Below, in pieces: positions 43,031 to 50,790 of a stretch of 64,000 nucleotides of DNA. The notes beneath the pieces are model-generated. The model had not been told where the DNA came from. It was given only the letters and a program-made list of their open reading frames with translations, and searched no databases. The stretch is from positions 74,199-138,198 of the forward strand of contig NZ_JBLWWF010000011.1 of the NCBI RefSeq assembly GCF_048268085.1, given 5' to 3'. This DNA is from Neptunicella sp048268085 (GTDB lineage Bacteria; Pseudomonadota; Gammaproteobacteria; Enterobacterales; Alteromonadaceae). Position 1 is the stretch's first letter. The number at the start of each line of letters is the position of its first letter. Position numbers and translations under genes: made by a program.

Positions 43031-43510
43031 ATGCAACTAAACTTGTTGAAGGCAATTCCAATGGAATTACGTGATCGCCTAGATGAAGAGTATGCATTTC
43101 TGCTGAGAATCAGAACAATAGAAGTGCATGCAATGTGGCCTCGTTGCTGGAAAATTATAAGCTTGTACACTAACGACGAACTGACCATCCAGAGCTGTAA
43201 GCAGTATCTAAGCCATCACCAGTGTGTCATATCAACATTATTGTTCGGGTTAAGTTTAAGTCCATTTTACATTCTAAATGGACTCATTATTTCGCAAGAG
43301 GATTCGGCCCGTTATTTAAACGCTGGAATGAAAAGCACGTATTTAAACGGGGATAGCCTTGATTTGACTTGGCTACTGTCTCGTCACCGAGGGCTGTGGC
43401 GCAATATTTGTAAAGACTACTTACTTCACTATAACAATGGTGCCTGCTTTGCTGAGCATCTTGTTGATTTTGCGCAATGCCAAATTAATGATGACGTAGC
43501 TATTGCCTGA
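43031..43510 (+). CDS. Unrecognised protein, 159 aa
   Basis: Starts at ATG 43031 after AAGGCGG. Contains several Trp and Cys (WPRCWKIISLY, WLLSRHRGLWRNICKDY) and an IxxLxxxLDEEY helix; no transmembrane logic and no family recognised. Followed 38 bases later by a basic small protein in the same direction, so the two may be an operon. Confidence 0.5.
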   Translation: MQLNLLKAIPMELRDRLDEEYAFLLRIRTIEVHAMWPRCWKIISLYTNDELTIQSCKQYLSHHQCVISTLLFGLSLSPFYILNGLIISQEDSARYLNAGMKSTYLNGDSLDLTWLLSRHRGLWRNICKDYLLHYNNGACFAEHLVDFAQCQINDDVAIA

Positions 43511-43548
43511 CAAGTTTAAAAGTTAACATTAAAAGCAAAGTCCAGATA

Positions 43549-43854
43549 ATGAAACGTAAGTTAATCCATAGAAATAAGACACGCCTATCGAAGCAATTTA
43601 TAAAAGCTGTGAGCGACCATAGGTCTCGATCATTCGATGTCAGCCAGATCACTTACGACTCAATAAGTCGTAGCAAACAAATCGGCCAGCGTTGCCATCA
43701 ACAGCGACTAGCTCGACAACAAAAAATGAACCATCGCCAGCTCAAAAAACTAAGGAAGCGCCAGCAGCGTTCTGGTCTAGTTGGCAGCAAATACGGCGGT
43801 ATCTGCAAAACACAGTTGAAACCTGCTCGTGCACCAAAATTTAGGAGCGATTAG
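43549..43854 (+). CDS. Small highly basic protein, 101 aa
   Basis: Arg, Lys and Gln make up a large share (HQQRLARQQKMNHRQLKKLRK), with KYGGICK near the end. Nucleic-acid binding is likely from charge alone. No family recognised. Overlaps by 14 bases with the convergent small gene at its end. Confidence 0.45.
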   Translation: MKRKLIHRNKTRLSKQFIKAVSDHRSRSFDVSQITYDSISRSKQIGQRCHQQRLARQQKMNHRQLKKLRKRQQRSGLVGSKYGGICKTQLKPARAPKFRSD

Positions 43855-44056
43855 TAATAACCGGACAATATTTAGTACTTTGATTTACAAACTCATCAAT
43901 GAGCTTTTCAAAATCAAGCTGTTCATTGTTTTCACATGCTTTAGTAACTCTATCAATCAGATCTTTATTAACTTTTAAGTTTTCAAGTCGGTTATTAGCA
44001 ATTGCTTCTCGCACATTTTTTAGCGCGTGATTTGATTCAATAGTAGATTTGCTCAT
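43841..44056 (-). CDS. VbhA-like antitoxin (orphan)
   Basis: About 71 residues from ATG 44056 (an adjacent ATG at 44059 is possible). ALKNVREAIANNRLENLKVNKDLIDRV matches the pattern of VbhA-type antitoxins, where a helix carrying S-x-x-x-E-G/N blocks the ATP site of a Fic toxin; here the residues are NNRLEN, with Ser replaced by Asn. No Fic gene is adjacent, so it is either an orphan or works in trans. Confidence 0.45.
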   Translation of the reverse strand: MSKSTIESNHALKNVREAIANNRLENLKVNKDLIDRVTKACENNEQLDFEKLIDEFVNQSTKYCPVITNRS

Positions 44057-44163
44057 CATGCACCATTTGAGAACAATAATTACGATTCGTTCAATTATAA
44101 CCCATTTATATAACGGCAAAACCAGCTTCCGCTGGTTTTGAGAATAAGAGCAAAACTAGTTTA

Positions 44164-46782
44164 CTATAGCGCCAGATCCAATGACTCGATTGCAGCTACA
44201 ATTGTATGAACAGAGTTTCTGTCAAACTCTGCTCGATCTATTTCTTCATGAGTACCTTTGTTCAGATACCGCCATTCGCGAGAATCTCCATTAACACCTA
44301 ATAACTGTTCTATGGGTGATAAAACATTATGTTTATTGGGATCAGTGAAGTCACCTTTGTTAATCTTAGTTTTAAGTTGATCTGTTAATTGTCGCAACTC
44401 AATTGGCGCATTTGCGGTACGTAATTTGATACTTAAGTTTCCATCTCCATGTTTACTGACATATCGCCATACTTTTCCTTTAGTCAATAATTCTAACGCT
44501 TGACGAGATTTACCCAATGCAAATCGTATTTCATTTTTACGAATATGTTCTAATGCTCCTTCTATATAGTTTCGTGGGGCGCAATTGAAATCAACTTGTA
44601 TATGCGGCTCATCAATACGAGGTAAAAACGCCAATCGCTGGCTACTTTTGGCTTGCTCTACTGATAACATGTTTTGGATATCTTTAAAGAATTCCTCTCC
44701 ATGACATGTCAAAATAATCTGCTTTCCATCAAAGTAATCATCTTCAAATAGAGTGCGCCTGATGGACTCTCGGTGGTCATCATCAATTGCATTAACCGGG
44801 TCATCAAAGATAAGAAGAGGGCAACCTTCTTTTATGTTTTTCGCCAATAGTATTGCCAAACCAACGCAACGAATATGCCCTTCACTTAATACATGGAGAG
44901 CATCAAAATACTTTTCAGGCTCGTTTTGATAAGAAATTTTTAGCTTCTGGTTTTGTGCTAGCGGTAGCTGAATTGATGCCAATAACTCTGTTGGCGCATC
45001 ATTACGGTTGAATGCATTATATAATTTAACAACTTCATCTCCTAAGTTTTCGACTAGAAGTGCAGGTAGCTTTTTACGATAGACATTAAGTAAAGTTACA
45101 AACTGCTGGTAGGACTCTCTGATGTCAATATTCTGCTCAACAATAGGCTTTTCCTGTTCGACTTCACCGATGAGTGCTTTATTTGCTTCGTCAAATTCAC
45201 TGATTAATTTTTGAGCACCTTCAATTGCTTTGATTGCTGCACCCTTCGAAGCAGCTAGCTTTTGAGCGTCATTTAAGAAACCTTTTAATTGATTCAATTC
45301 TAGTTGCTGAGCTTTCTTATTTTGTTCAATTTGAACACTTTCAGCATCCTGTTTTTCTAAGCAATTTACTTGTGTATCAATATGCTGAATGGCTGATGTG
45401 CCATCACCTAGTACAGCATGCAAATTATTCCACCATGCCACATTTAATTGGGACATATCAGCTAGCTTGAATGGTGCTAACTTGTTATCAATGGAATAAA
45501 AATTTAAGCAAGTGGATAATATCTGATGCAACTCTTGAAGCTTTTGAAGCACTGTTTGCTCAAGTTGTTTTATTTTAGTTTGCAATTCAGCTAGGTGTTG
45601 AAGTTTGGCTAGCTCCTCTACTGCGTGAGTGAAAGGATTAACGGTTACTTCCGTTAATGGGGTTAAACATGCAGGGCATTTATCAGGACTAATTTGTTGA
45701 ACTTGAGTTACTGATTCAAATAGCCGCTGGAAAGATACTTGTTGGCTTGCATTCGCTAATTCTTCTATTTTTTGCTTATGATCATTTAGAGTACTTACTA
45801 ACGTTTGTTTGATTAAGGCTAGGTTAGCAGTGGTTAAGTTACTTTTTTGCGGAACAGGCTTTTGCAGCTCTGCTTCTAATAAAGGTACTTTCCCTTGTCT
45901 TTCCTCTGAGCCATTAAGCTCAGTCATCATTTTTAGTAAAGTACAGCCTTCTCTATAGCGTGTTGCTAGTGAAGTTTCTTCATGCTTTACCTGTTCAACA
46001 ATGCCTTGATTAAGCTTTATTTGCTGTTCAGCGCCTTGAAGTTGAAGTCGTTTTTGAGAAAGTTTTTTTGCTTTGATACCTTCTACATCAATGTGTTTTT
46101 CATCCATTTCAGAAGAAAAGTTTTTAACAAACTCATTAAATGCATCAAGGCCAAATAGTGTTGATATTAATTCTGACTGTTTGGCTGGAGCTTGTGCAGC
46201 AATACGCGAAAAGCTATCTATTCGATTTTTCTCAACAAAGCAAAACCGATAAAGAGCGTCATTAGGTTTGATAGCGACATCACTGCCTTCCGCATCAATT
46301 CCGATCAATTTGGGAGGAGCGAATTTATTGGTATGAGCATTTTTCAAATAAGCTTCAACATCTCTAAAACGTTTACTTTCAGCTTCAGCCACCGAACCTA
46401 ACAAGGCGTATTCTAATGCTTCACAGAAACTTGACTTACCTGTACCATTTGGCCCAAAGATAAGCACTAGCAGACTTTTTAGGTCAAAAGTTTCTTCACG
46501 GCTAAATCCCCGAAATGAATCAACCGATAATTCTTTAAGTAGATTAAAAGATGCAACATCTGACTCAACATCTTCAAGATTAGTTGGAATAAATTGGCTT
46601 AAGCTAGCCCATTCTTTTTGAGCAAGCTTTGCAACATATTTAACTCGTTGTCCTTGATTAGTACTTAGTGGAACAATTGCATCCAAATTTTTTAGTACCA
46701 AGTTAGCGAATTTATGAACTGACGCTCTAGATGGAGATGAAAGTAAAGTTTGCAGAAAACGTTGAAATTCAGACTGGATCAT
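44164..46782 (-). CDS. SMC-like zinc-hook AAA ATPase, probable defence protein
   Basis: 872 residues. After an N-terminal 85-residue helical region come LKSLLVLIFGPNGTGKSSF (Walker A about 110-118), two coiled-coil arms separated by a zinc-hook CPAC (369-372), ABC signature VLSEGH (about 631-636) and Walker B LLIFDDPVNAIDDDH (about 656-670). A C-terminal extension of about 170 residues (ALGKSRQALELL ... WRYLNKGTHEE) follows. This layout is like Rad50/RloC-type proteins; RloC has an ACNase in its tail but I do not see its motif. Start has GGGA upstream. Single gene; no partner nuclease next to it. Confidence 0.7.
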   Translation of the reverse strand: MIQSEFQRFLQTLLSSPSRASVHKFANLVLKNLDAIVPLSTNQGQRVKYVAKLAQKEWASLSQFIPTNLEDVESDVASFNLLKELSVDSFRGFSREETFDLKSLLVLIFGPNGTGKSSFCEALEYALLGSVAEAESKRFRDVEAYLKNAHTNKFAPPKLIGIDAEGSDVAIKPNDALYRFCFVEKNRIDSFSRIAAQAPAKQSELISTLFGLDAFNEFVKNFSSEMDEKHIDVEGIKAKKLSQKRLQLQGAEQQIKLNQGIVEQVKHEETSLATRYREGCTLLKMMTELNGSEERQGKVPLLEAELQKPVPQKSNLTTANLALIKQTLVSTLNDHKQKIEELANASQQVSFQRLFESVTQVQQISPDKCPACLTPLTEVTVNPFTHAVEELAKLQHLAELQTKIKQLEQTVLQKLQELHQILSTCLNFYSIDNKLAPFKLADMSQLNVAWWNNLHAVLGDGTSAIQHIDTQVNCLEKQDAESVQIEQNKKAQQLELNQLKGFLNDAQKLAASKGAAIKAIEGAQKLISEFDEANKALIGEVEQEKPIVEQNIDIRESYQQFVTLLNVYRKKLPALLVENLGDEVVKLYNAFNRNDAPTELLASIQLPLAQNQKLKISYQNEPEKYFDALHVLSEGHIRCVGLAILLAKNIKEGCPLLIFDDPVNAIDDDHRESIRRTLFEDDYFDGKQIILTCHGEEFFKDIQNMLSVEQAKSSQRLAFLPRIDEPHIQVDFNCAPRNYIEGALEHIRKNEIRFALGKSRQALELLTKGKVWRYVSKHGDGNLSIKLRTANAPIELRQLTDQLKTKINKGDFTDPNKHNVLSPIEQLLGVNGDSREWRYLNKGTHEEIDRAEFDRNSVHTIVAAIESLDLAL

Positions 46783-46937
46783 ACTTTCCCTTTTACTGGA
46801 TAAATTGTCAGATTGCTCAGCAGAGCCTTAAACTAACGATAATGTCCTTTATAAATCCTGTTATCAACAGTTATCAGTTTAAAAAACGTTTGTAAATCAA
46901 CACGCGACCTAATGCTAATTACTTTCACATAACACAA

Positions 46938-47063
46938 CAAAAAGCCCCGCGAGGGCGAGGCTTTGGTGTTGGATTCAATTGAGATCAACATATCCATGAA
47001 GGCTATTCTCATCAAAAACCATATTTATGGGGGCACTTCAGAGTGCGAGGCTTTGGATTCAAA
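46938..47063. repeat. Dispersed repeat module (copy 2, long form)
   Basis: Begins AAAAAGCCCCGCGAGGGCGAGGC, contains TTGGATTCAATTGAGATCAA and ATTCTCATCAAAAA, and ends CATATTTATGG..GCACTTCAG..GCGAGGCTTTGGATTCAA. The same order recurs at 48063-48233. Confidence 0.75.
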
Positions 47064-47079
47064 TTATTGAATTACAGAC

Positions 47080-47595
47080 TTAACAATCATTCAAAACCAA
47101 TTTGTTCCTAATTGACTTTAACGAATCAGCAAGTGATTTAGCTGTCATCATTGACAATTGAAAGTTACCCGCTGCTTTACTCTTTTCTCCGTCATGATCC
47201 TGACCTAGAACAGATTCATGCCAAACTCTACTGGCAGCAGAAAATGTACCGTTTAGTTCATGAGCATAATCACTAATATTCTTGTTAAAGGCTAGCTCCG
47301 GTTTAGAACAATCATTAATCAGTGCTTCTAAGCCGTCCTTCAGAAAACTCACTTTTTCATCGTACTTTTCGATACCGAAACCACTTAGCCCATATTTAGT
47401 GTATTCATCCCAGCTACAAAAGCTCTTTATCGCAAGGATATTCATGATGTGTTTGTCTATTTGTTCTAGCCTAATTTTTGCCCTAAGCTTTTCTTCTTCT
47501 TTGTGCTTTATATCCGAATCCAGTTTTTGTTTGAATTTAAGTTCATCTTTTTTAAAAAAGTGTTTGAGCCACGTGTTCGCTATCTTCATTACCAT
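47080..47595 (-). CDS. Unrecognised helical protein, 171 aa
   Basis: ATG 47595 follows GGGAGG; longer starts are less likely. A coiled-coil stretch (FKQKLDSDIKHKEEEKLRAKIRLEQIDKH) sits at the N-terminus, then SFCSWDEYTKYGLSGFGIEKYDEKV and helical segments. Family unknown. It lies between two repeat modules in the small-gene array. Confidence 0.5.
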   Translation of the reverse strand: MVMKIANTWLKHFFKKDELKFKQKLDSDIKHKEEEKLRAKIRLEQIDKHIMNILAIKSFCSWDEYTKYGLSGFGIEKYDEKVSFLKDGLEALINDCSKPELAFNKNISDYAHELNGTFSAASRVWHESVLGQDHDGEKSKAAGNFQLSMMTAKSLADSLKSIRNKLVLNDC

Positions 47596-47654
47596 AATAT
47601 TCTTCCTCCCTGACATTACTTAAGTAACATATCACAATTACGTTAGTATCGACC

Positions 47655-47697
47655 CAAAAAAGCCCCGCGAGGGCGAGGCGATGAGGTTGGATTCAAT
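47655..47697. repeat. Dispersed repeat module (copy 3, short form)
   Basis: AAAAAAGCCCCGCGAGGGCG, AGGCGATGAGGTTGGATTCAA: matches the first part of the long modules; hairpin GCCCCGC/GCGAGGC. Confidence 0.75.
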
Positions 47698-47834
47698 AGT
47701 CTTTCACTTTGTTGATAATTTAGACTCAGTCAAGTTAAAAATATCGCACTAAGCAGTATAATAATTAACAGTAAGATAATTTTCGATTGGCAATTCATCA
47801 ACACATAACATCAGTGAATTAAAGCGAACAAGAA

Positions 47835-48038
47835 ATGAACGAAGATGATTTAGAAATACACACATGTGCATCGGAGTGTGATCCTCAAATTGGCGCTCAT
47901 GTCGGAGTGGAAATAAGGCATAAACCAACCCAAATAACTGTACGCGAAACAAAGTTGCCGACCCAATTTGCCAACAAAACTGAAGCGATGAAAAAATTGG
48001 AGCTTGAACTTTTAGCGCTGATCCAACGTGGTTTTTAA
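47835..48038 (+). CDS. Release-factor-like mini protein without GGQ
   Basis: 67 residues. The pattern DLEIHT...HVGVEIRHKPTQITV and FANKTEAMKKLELELLAL aligns along its length with domain 3 of bacterial release factors (DLRIDVYRASGAGGQHVN..AVRITHIPTGIV..NKDQAMKQ). The catalytic GGQ segment is replaced by CDPQIGA with two cysteines. A role in ribosome binding or rescue without hydrolysis is conceivable; activity unknown. Start lacks a strong ribosome site. Confidence 0.6.
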   Translation: MNEDDLEIHTCASECDPQIGAHVGVEIRHKPTQITVRETKLPTQFANKTEAMKKLELELLALIQRGF

Positions 48039-48062
48039 GTTTCCTCATCCCCACGCAGCAAC

Positions 48063-48233
48063 AAAAAAGCCCCACTATATGGAAAGGGCGATGGGGTTGG
48101 ATTCAATTGAGATCAACATAGCCATGAATACTGTTCTCATCAAAAAATAGGTTATTTTGATGAGAATAAGCCCTGTATTCTAATCAACGACCATATTTAT
48201 TGGGTCACTTCAGGGGGCGAGGCTTTGGATTGA
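48063..48233. repeat. Dispersed repeat module (copy 4, long form)
   Basis: AAAAAAGCCCCACTAT...GGGCGATGGGGTTGGATTCAATTGAGATCAACATAGCC..., with an inner inverted repeat TTCTCATCAAAA / TTTTGATGAGAA (48132-48166) and the end CATATTTATTGGGTCACTTCAG..GCGAGGCTTTGGATTGAA. Long homologue of the 46938-47063 module, about 45 bases longer. It occupies most of the gene-free stretch 48039-48398. Confidence 0.75.
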
Positions 48234-48398
48234 AAGCTGTACAGTTTGAACATTCGTTTGGTAACAAAAAGCTGTCTAGTGAAAGTTGGGAGTTCCAATT
48301 GATAGACGCCCTTCCTCAAACTAGACGGATTAAACCATTCCCATATTCGATTGTTGGCTATAATTTATAGACTGAAAAAGCAACCAGAGTCGGCGATC

Positions 48399-48692
48399 AT
48401 GCCTTATTGCGCAACTACATTTCAAACTATACCGCCAGAGCGAGTTGAAAACGTACTGACCTCATTGAGCCAAAGGTGCTTTATCGGCGGACAGGCTGCC
48501 TACGAGTTATGCGATGGTAGCTACGCTATCGACGCAGGTGAAAATGATATTCGGGCGTATTACGAGGAAGATGAAAAGACTTTAAAATTTTTTTGTCGTT
48601 ATGAGCGGGATATGAAGTTTTACGATAAGAAACTTATGGCGTTTGCCAACAAACATGGCATCGATACAAATCTCCTTAACGTTAAATATTGA
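48399..48692 (+). CDS. Unrecognised small protein, 97 aa
   Basis: Start at ATG 48399 (MPYCATTFQTIPPERVENVL); an ATG further upstream at 48351 adds a non-coding-looking leader. Residues FIGGQAAYELCDGSYAIDAGENDIRAYYE and FFCRYERDMKFYDKK are not tied to a family I know. It is in the repeat-separated array. Confidence 0.45.
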   Translation: MPYCATTFQTIPPERVENVLTSLSQRCFIGGQAAYELCDGSYAIDAGENDIRAYYEEDEKTLKFFCRYERDMKFYDKKLMAFANKHGIDTNLLNVKY

Positions 48693-48727
48693 AAATCATC
48701 TTCTTAACTTTCGTGATGCAAGCAAAA

Positions 48728-48788
48728 CAAAGCCCCGCGAGTGCAAACCTTAGGTCTGCTAGGGCGAGGCGATGTGGTTGGATTCAAT
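48728..48788. repeat. Dispersed repeat module (copy 5)
   Basis: AAAGCCCCGCGAG, an insert with GGTCTGC, then AGGGCGAGGCGATGTGGTTGGATTCAA. Same core as copy 3 with about 18 extra bases. Confidence 0.7.
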
Positions 48789-48801
48789 GCGGGAAAGCCC
48801 G

Positions 48802-48890
48802 GTCACCCGGCATTGGTAACAACCCTCACCAGCATTCCAAGGCTAAAAAAAGCCCCGCTATCTTTGGTAAGGGCGGGGCTTTGGATTCAA
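48802..48890 (-). repeat. Repeat module with terminator (copy 6)
   Basis: TCACCCGGCATTGGTAACAA, then CCCTCACCAGCATTCCAAGGC and a hairpin AAAGCCCCGC/GCGGGGCTTT (48849-48882) plus GGATTCAA. On the - strand it is a terminator located 25 bases after the immunity gene stop, exactly as copy 1 after the first immunity gene. Confidence 0.75.
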
Positions 48891-48906
48891 GGTATTATTC
48901 TATCTA

Positions 48907-49356
48907 TTATTCCATTTTTGTTCGTTCGAGCATCAGTTCTTCAAGTGAATCTTCTATATAATCGTCCTTATAGGCGAGTGAATGAACTTGCAACTTCTCA
49001 ATCCAAAAATCTAATTTTTGACGTTCAAATCCTTCAGCATAAAATTCAGCGATAGATGAGCTAACATAAGATAAATTCTTTACATCCGAAATTTCTAACG
49101 CCGCAACATAAGCTTCTTTAAGTAAAATCAAAGATTCTTTTGAAGAGCAAACATAATCTGCCTTCGTTGCCAGTATGCTAGGAAGTCTTCCATATTTTTC
49201 TTCAAGGTCATCTAGGCGTTTTATCAGCTTCCTATCATACAATTCCGTAGAGGAATCTTTTGCACTCAATTCTGTTATGAAGCTAGCCAAACCCTCAATA
49301 CCTTCCCAATCTTTTGAAGAAATACCGTCTGATGTCATAAAATATCTTCTATTCAT
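48907..49356 (-). CDS. Putative Rhs immunity protein 2
   Basis: A 149-residue acidic helical protein (LDDLEEKYGRLPSILATKAD, LILLKEAYVAALEISD, FERQKLDFWIEKLQVHSLAYKDDYIEDSLEEL), no known family recognised. Its start overlaps the end of the Rhs tip by eight bases, which supports immunity by position. An internal ATG at 49338 is an alternative start. Confidence 0.6.
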   Translation of the reverse strand: MNRRYFMTSDGISSKDWEGIEGLASFITELSAKDSSTELYDRKLIKRLDDLEEKYGRLPSILATKADYVCSSKESLILLKEAYVAALEISDVKNLSYVSSSIAEFYAEGFERQKLDFWIEKLQVHSLAYKDDYIEDSLEELMLERTKME

Positions 49357-49939
49357 TACTCATTGCAATAGGGACGGTACATACCCCCGAAATTCGACAG
49401 TTAGTACCCGGAATTGTTGGATCTATAGCTTCCTGAATCATTTCGTCTGTTAGTGGTAGAAGCGGTATGAACATACGCCCACCCCGTTTAATTACTTTTA
49501 GTAAGCCTTTCAGTTTTCTATAGTGCTCAGACTTCCCATTTTTTTTGGCCTCTTCCATAGCTCTTTTGACATCTTCAGGATTAGAATTTCTATTAAATTC
49601 ACCAGCAGAAATGTTTTGTTTTCCGCCCTTTGATGCTAACAAATTATCATTATTGGAGTCATCATCATTGGAGTCATCATCTGAATCTTTTGAGTTATTA
49701 CTATTCGAGCTAAAGATGATTAAGTCACAATTTGGATCTGATATACATCGTTGTTGGGATCTTTTTTCAAATTCCTCTCTCAGAGAAGGATGATCTGAAG
49801 ACATTCCTGTTGGATCAATATATTTGTAGGGATTATTGTTGGCATAGGCATATCGATTAAAACTATGCACATCACGGAATCCAATAGGATCATTCGAATA
49901 AAACCGCCCGATAACTGGATCATAGTATCGTGCCTGCAT
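49349..49939 (-). CDS. Orphan Rhs tip with toxin-like C-terminal domain 2
   Basis: 196 residues. First 43 residues (MQARYYDPVIGRFYSNDPIG ... NNNPYKYIDPTG) are the end of an Rhs core and nearly identical to the tip at 33.7 kb, although with many synonymous base changes. A low-complexity Ser/Asn/Asp stretch follows (about 75-96), then KGGKQNISAGEFNRNSNPEDVKRAMEEA and a basic middle (HYRKLKGLLKVIKRGGRM). Toxin activity is inferred; no nuclease motif identified. No main Rhs gene is present in the window. Confidence 0.7.
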   Translation of the reverse strand: MQARYYDPVIGRFYSNDPIGFRDVHSFNRYAYANNNPYKYIDPTGMSSDHPSLREEFEKRSQQRCISDPNCDLIIFSSNSNNSKDSDDDSNDDDSNNDNLLASKGGKQNISAGEFNRNSNPEDVKRAMEEAKKNGKSEHYRKLKGLLKVIKRGGRMFIPLLPLTDEMIQEAIDPTIPGTNCRISGVCTVPIAMSNE

Positions 49940-50141
49940 ATAGATAATAACTTAATACTATCGTGTTAAATGTTTAAGCTCCGTTTCTTAAATGAGACAT
50001 AATTGGGTCAAGAATTGATGACCCGATAATAATGGCGATTTTTCACCTAAAACACCTATGCAGCCTTTATTTACAAAGAGTTTCACGCTTCTGGGCACAT
50101 TTTTTGAAACTCAAAACAGCAAGCCAATTCATAATTAAATA

Positions 50142-50187
50142 TTGTTATTCGACCTTACACACACTATAATTTCAGAAATTTCTGAAA
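50142..50187 (+). promoter_or_regulatory. Promoter with palindromic operator before the GbsR gene
   Basis: TTGTTA (50142-50147), 17 bases, TATAAT (50165-50170), and directly adjoining it the perfect 18-bp palindrome TTTCAGAAATTTCTGAAA (50170-50187). The next gene encodes a DNA-binding regulator, so autoregulation is likely. Confidence 0.7.
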
Positions 50188-50199
50188 ATTCAAACAAAC

Positions 50200-50739
50200 A
50201 TGACGTTATCAACCGAACTTGAATCTTGCATTATGCACTTTGGTGAAATGGGCAGTCGATGGGGGTTTAATCGCACTGTCGGCCAGATGTTTGCCCTGAT
50301 TGTATTTACCGAAGAACCACTTAATGCCGATCAGATTGCGGCAACTCTGGGGATTTCACGGGGCAACGTAAGCATGGGAATAAAAGAGCTGCAAAGCTGG
50401 CAATTAATCCGTACCCAGTCATTACCCGGCGACCGAAAGGATTACTTTAAACCCAACGGTAGTATCTGGGATCTAGCCATGCAAGTGATGATTGAAAGGC
50501 GTAAACGGGAAATGGATCCTACACTGTCTTTGTTGCGCAGCCAGTTGATTACTAACGAGAATAATGACATTGGCGATTACGCCAGTAGCCAGATGCATGC
50601 TATCCATGACCTGCTGGAAATGTTCGGTGGCTGGTTTGATGACATGCAGCGGATGAAGCCGGAACAGCTAAAAACCTTACTGAAACTCGGTTCAGGGGTG
50701 GGCAAAGTACTGGATATGAAAGACCGTATTTTGGGTTAA
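50200..50739 (+). CDS. GbsR-type (MarR-like) transcriptional regulator
   Basis: A 179-residue winged-helix protein: MHFGEMGSRWGFNRTVGQMFAL, EEPLNADQIAATLGISRGNVSMGIKEL and GDRKDYF, as in the GbsR family, followed by a helical C-terminal part. It sits 51 bases before cydA, in the same direction, with a palindromic operator at its own promoter. It probably controls the terminal oxidase operon; the signal is unknown. Confidence 0.85.
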   Translation: MTLSTELESCIMHFGEMGSRWGFNRTVGQMFALIVFTEEPLNADQIAATLGISRGNVSMGIKELQSWQLIRTQSLPGDRKDYFKPNGSIWDLAMQVMIERRKREMDPTLSLLRSQLITNENNDIGDYASSQMHAIHDLLEMFGGWFDDMQRMKPEQLKTLLKLGSGVGKVLDMKDRILG

Positions 50740-50790
50740 TCCAATAACGTTAGCTGCACAGATTTTTAATTTAACCCTCGGGAGTATCTG

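Noticed and set aside
37291..43854. Tn7-like or CRISPR-associated transposon
   Set aside because: No tnsA, tniQ, Cas genes or repeat-spacer array; transposase and ATPase are of IS21 type.
46938..48890. Integron attC sites
   Set aside because: GGTTGGATTC fits one attC core, but no matching partner core (RYYYAAC) recurs in the modules and no integron integrase is in the window.
48741..49055. ORF of 104 residues on the + strand
   Set aside because: It lies over repeat modules and the antisense of the immunity gene; the codons are those of the repeats.
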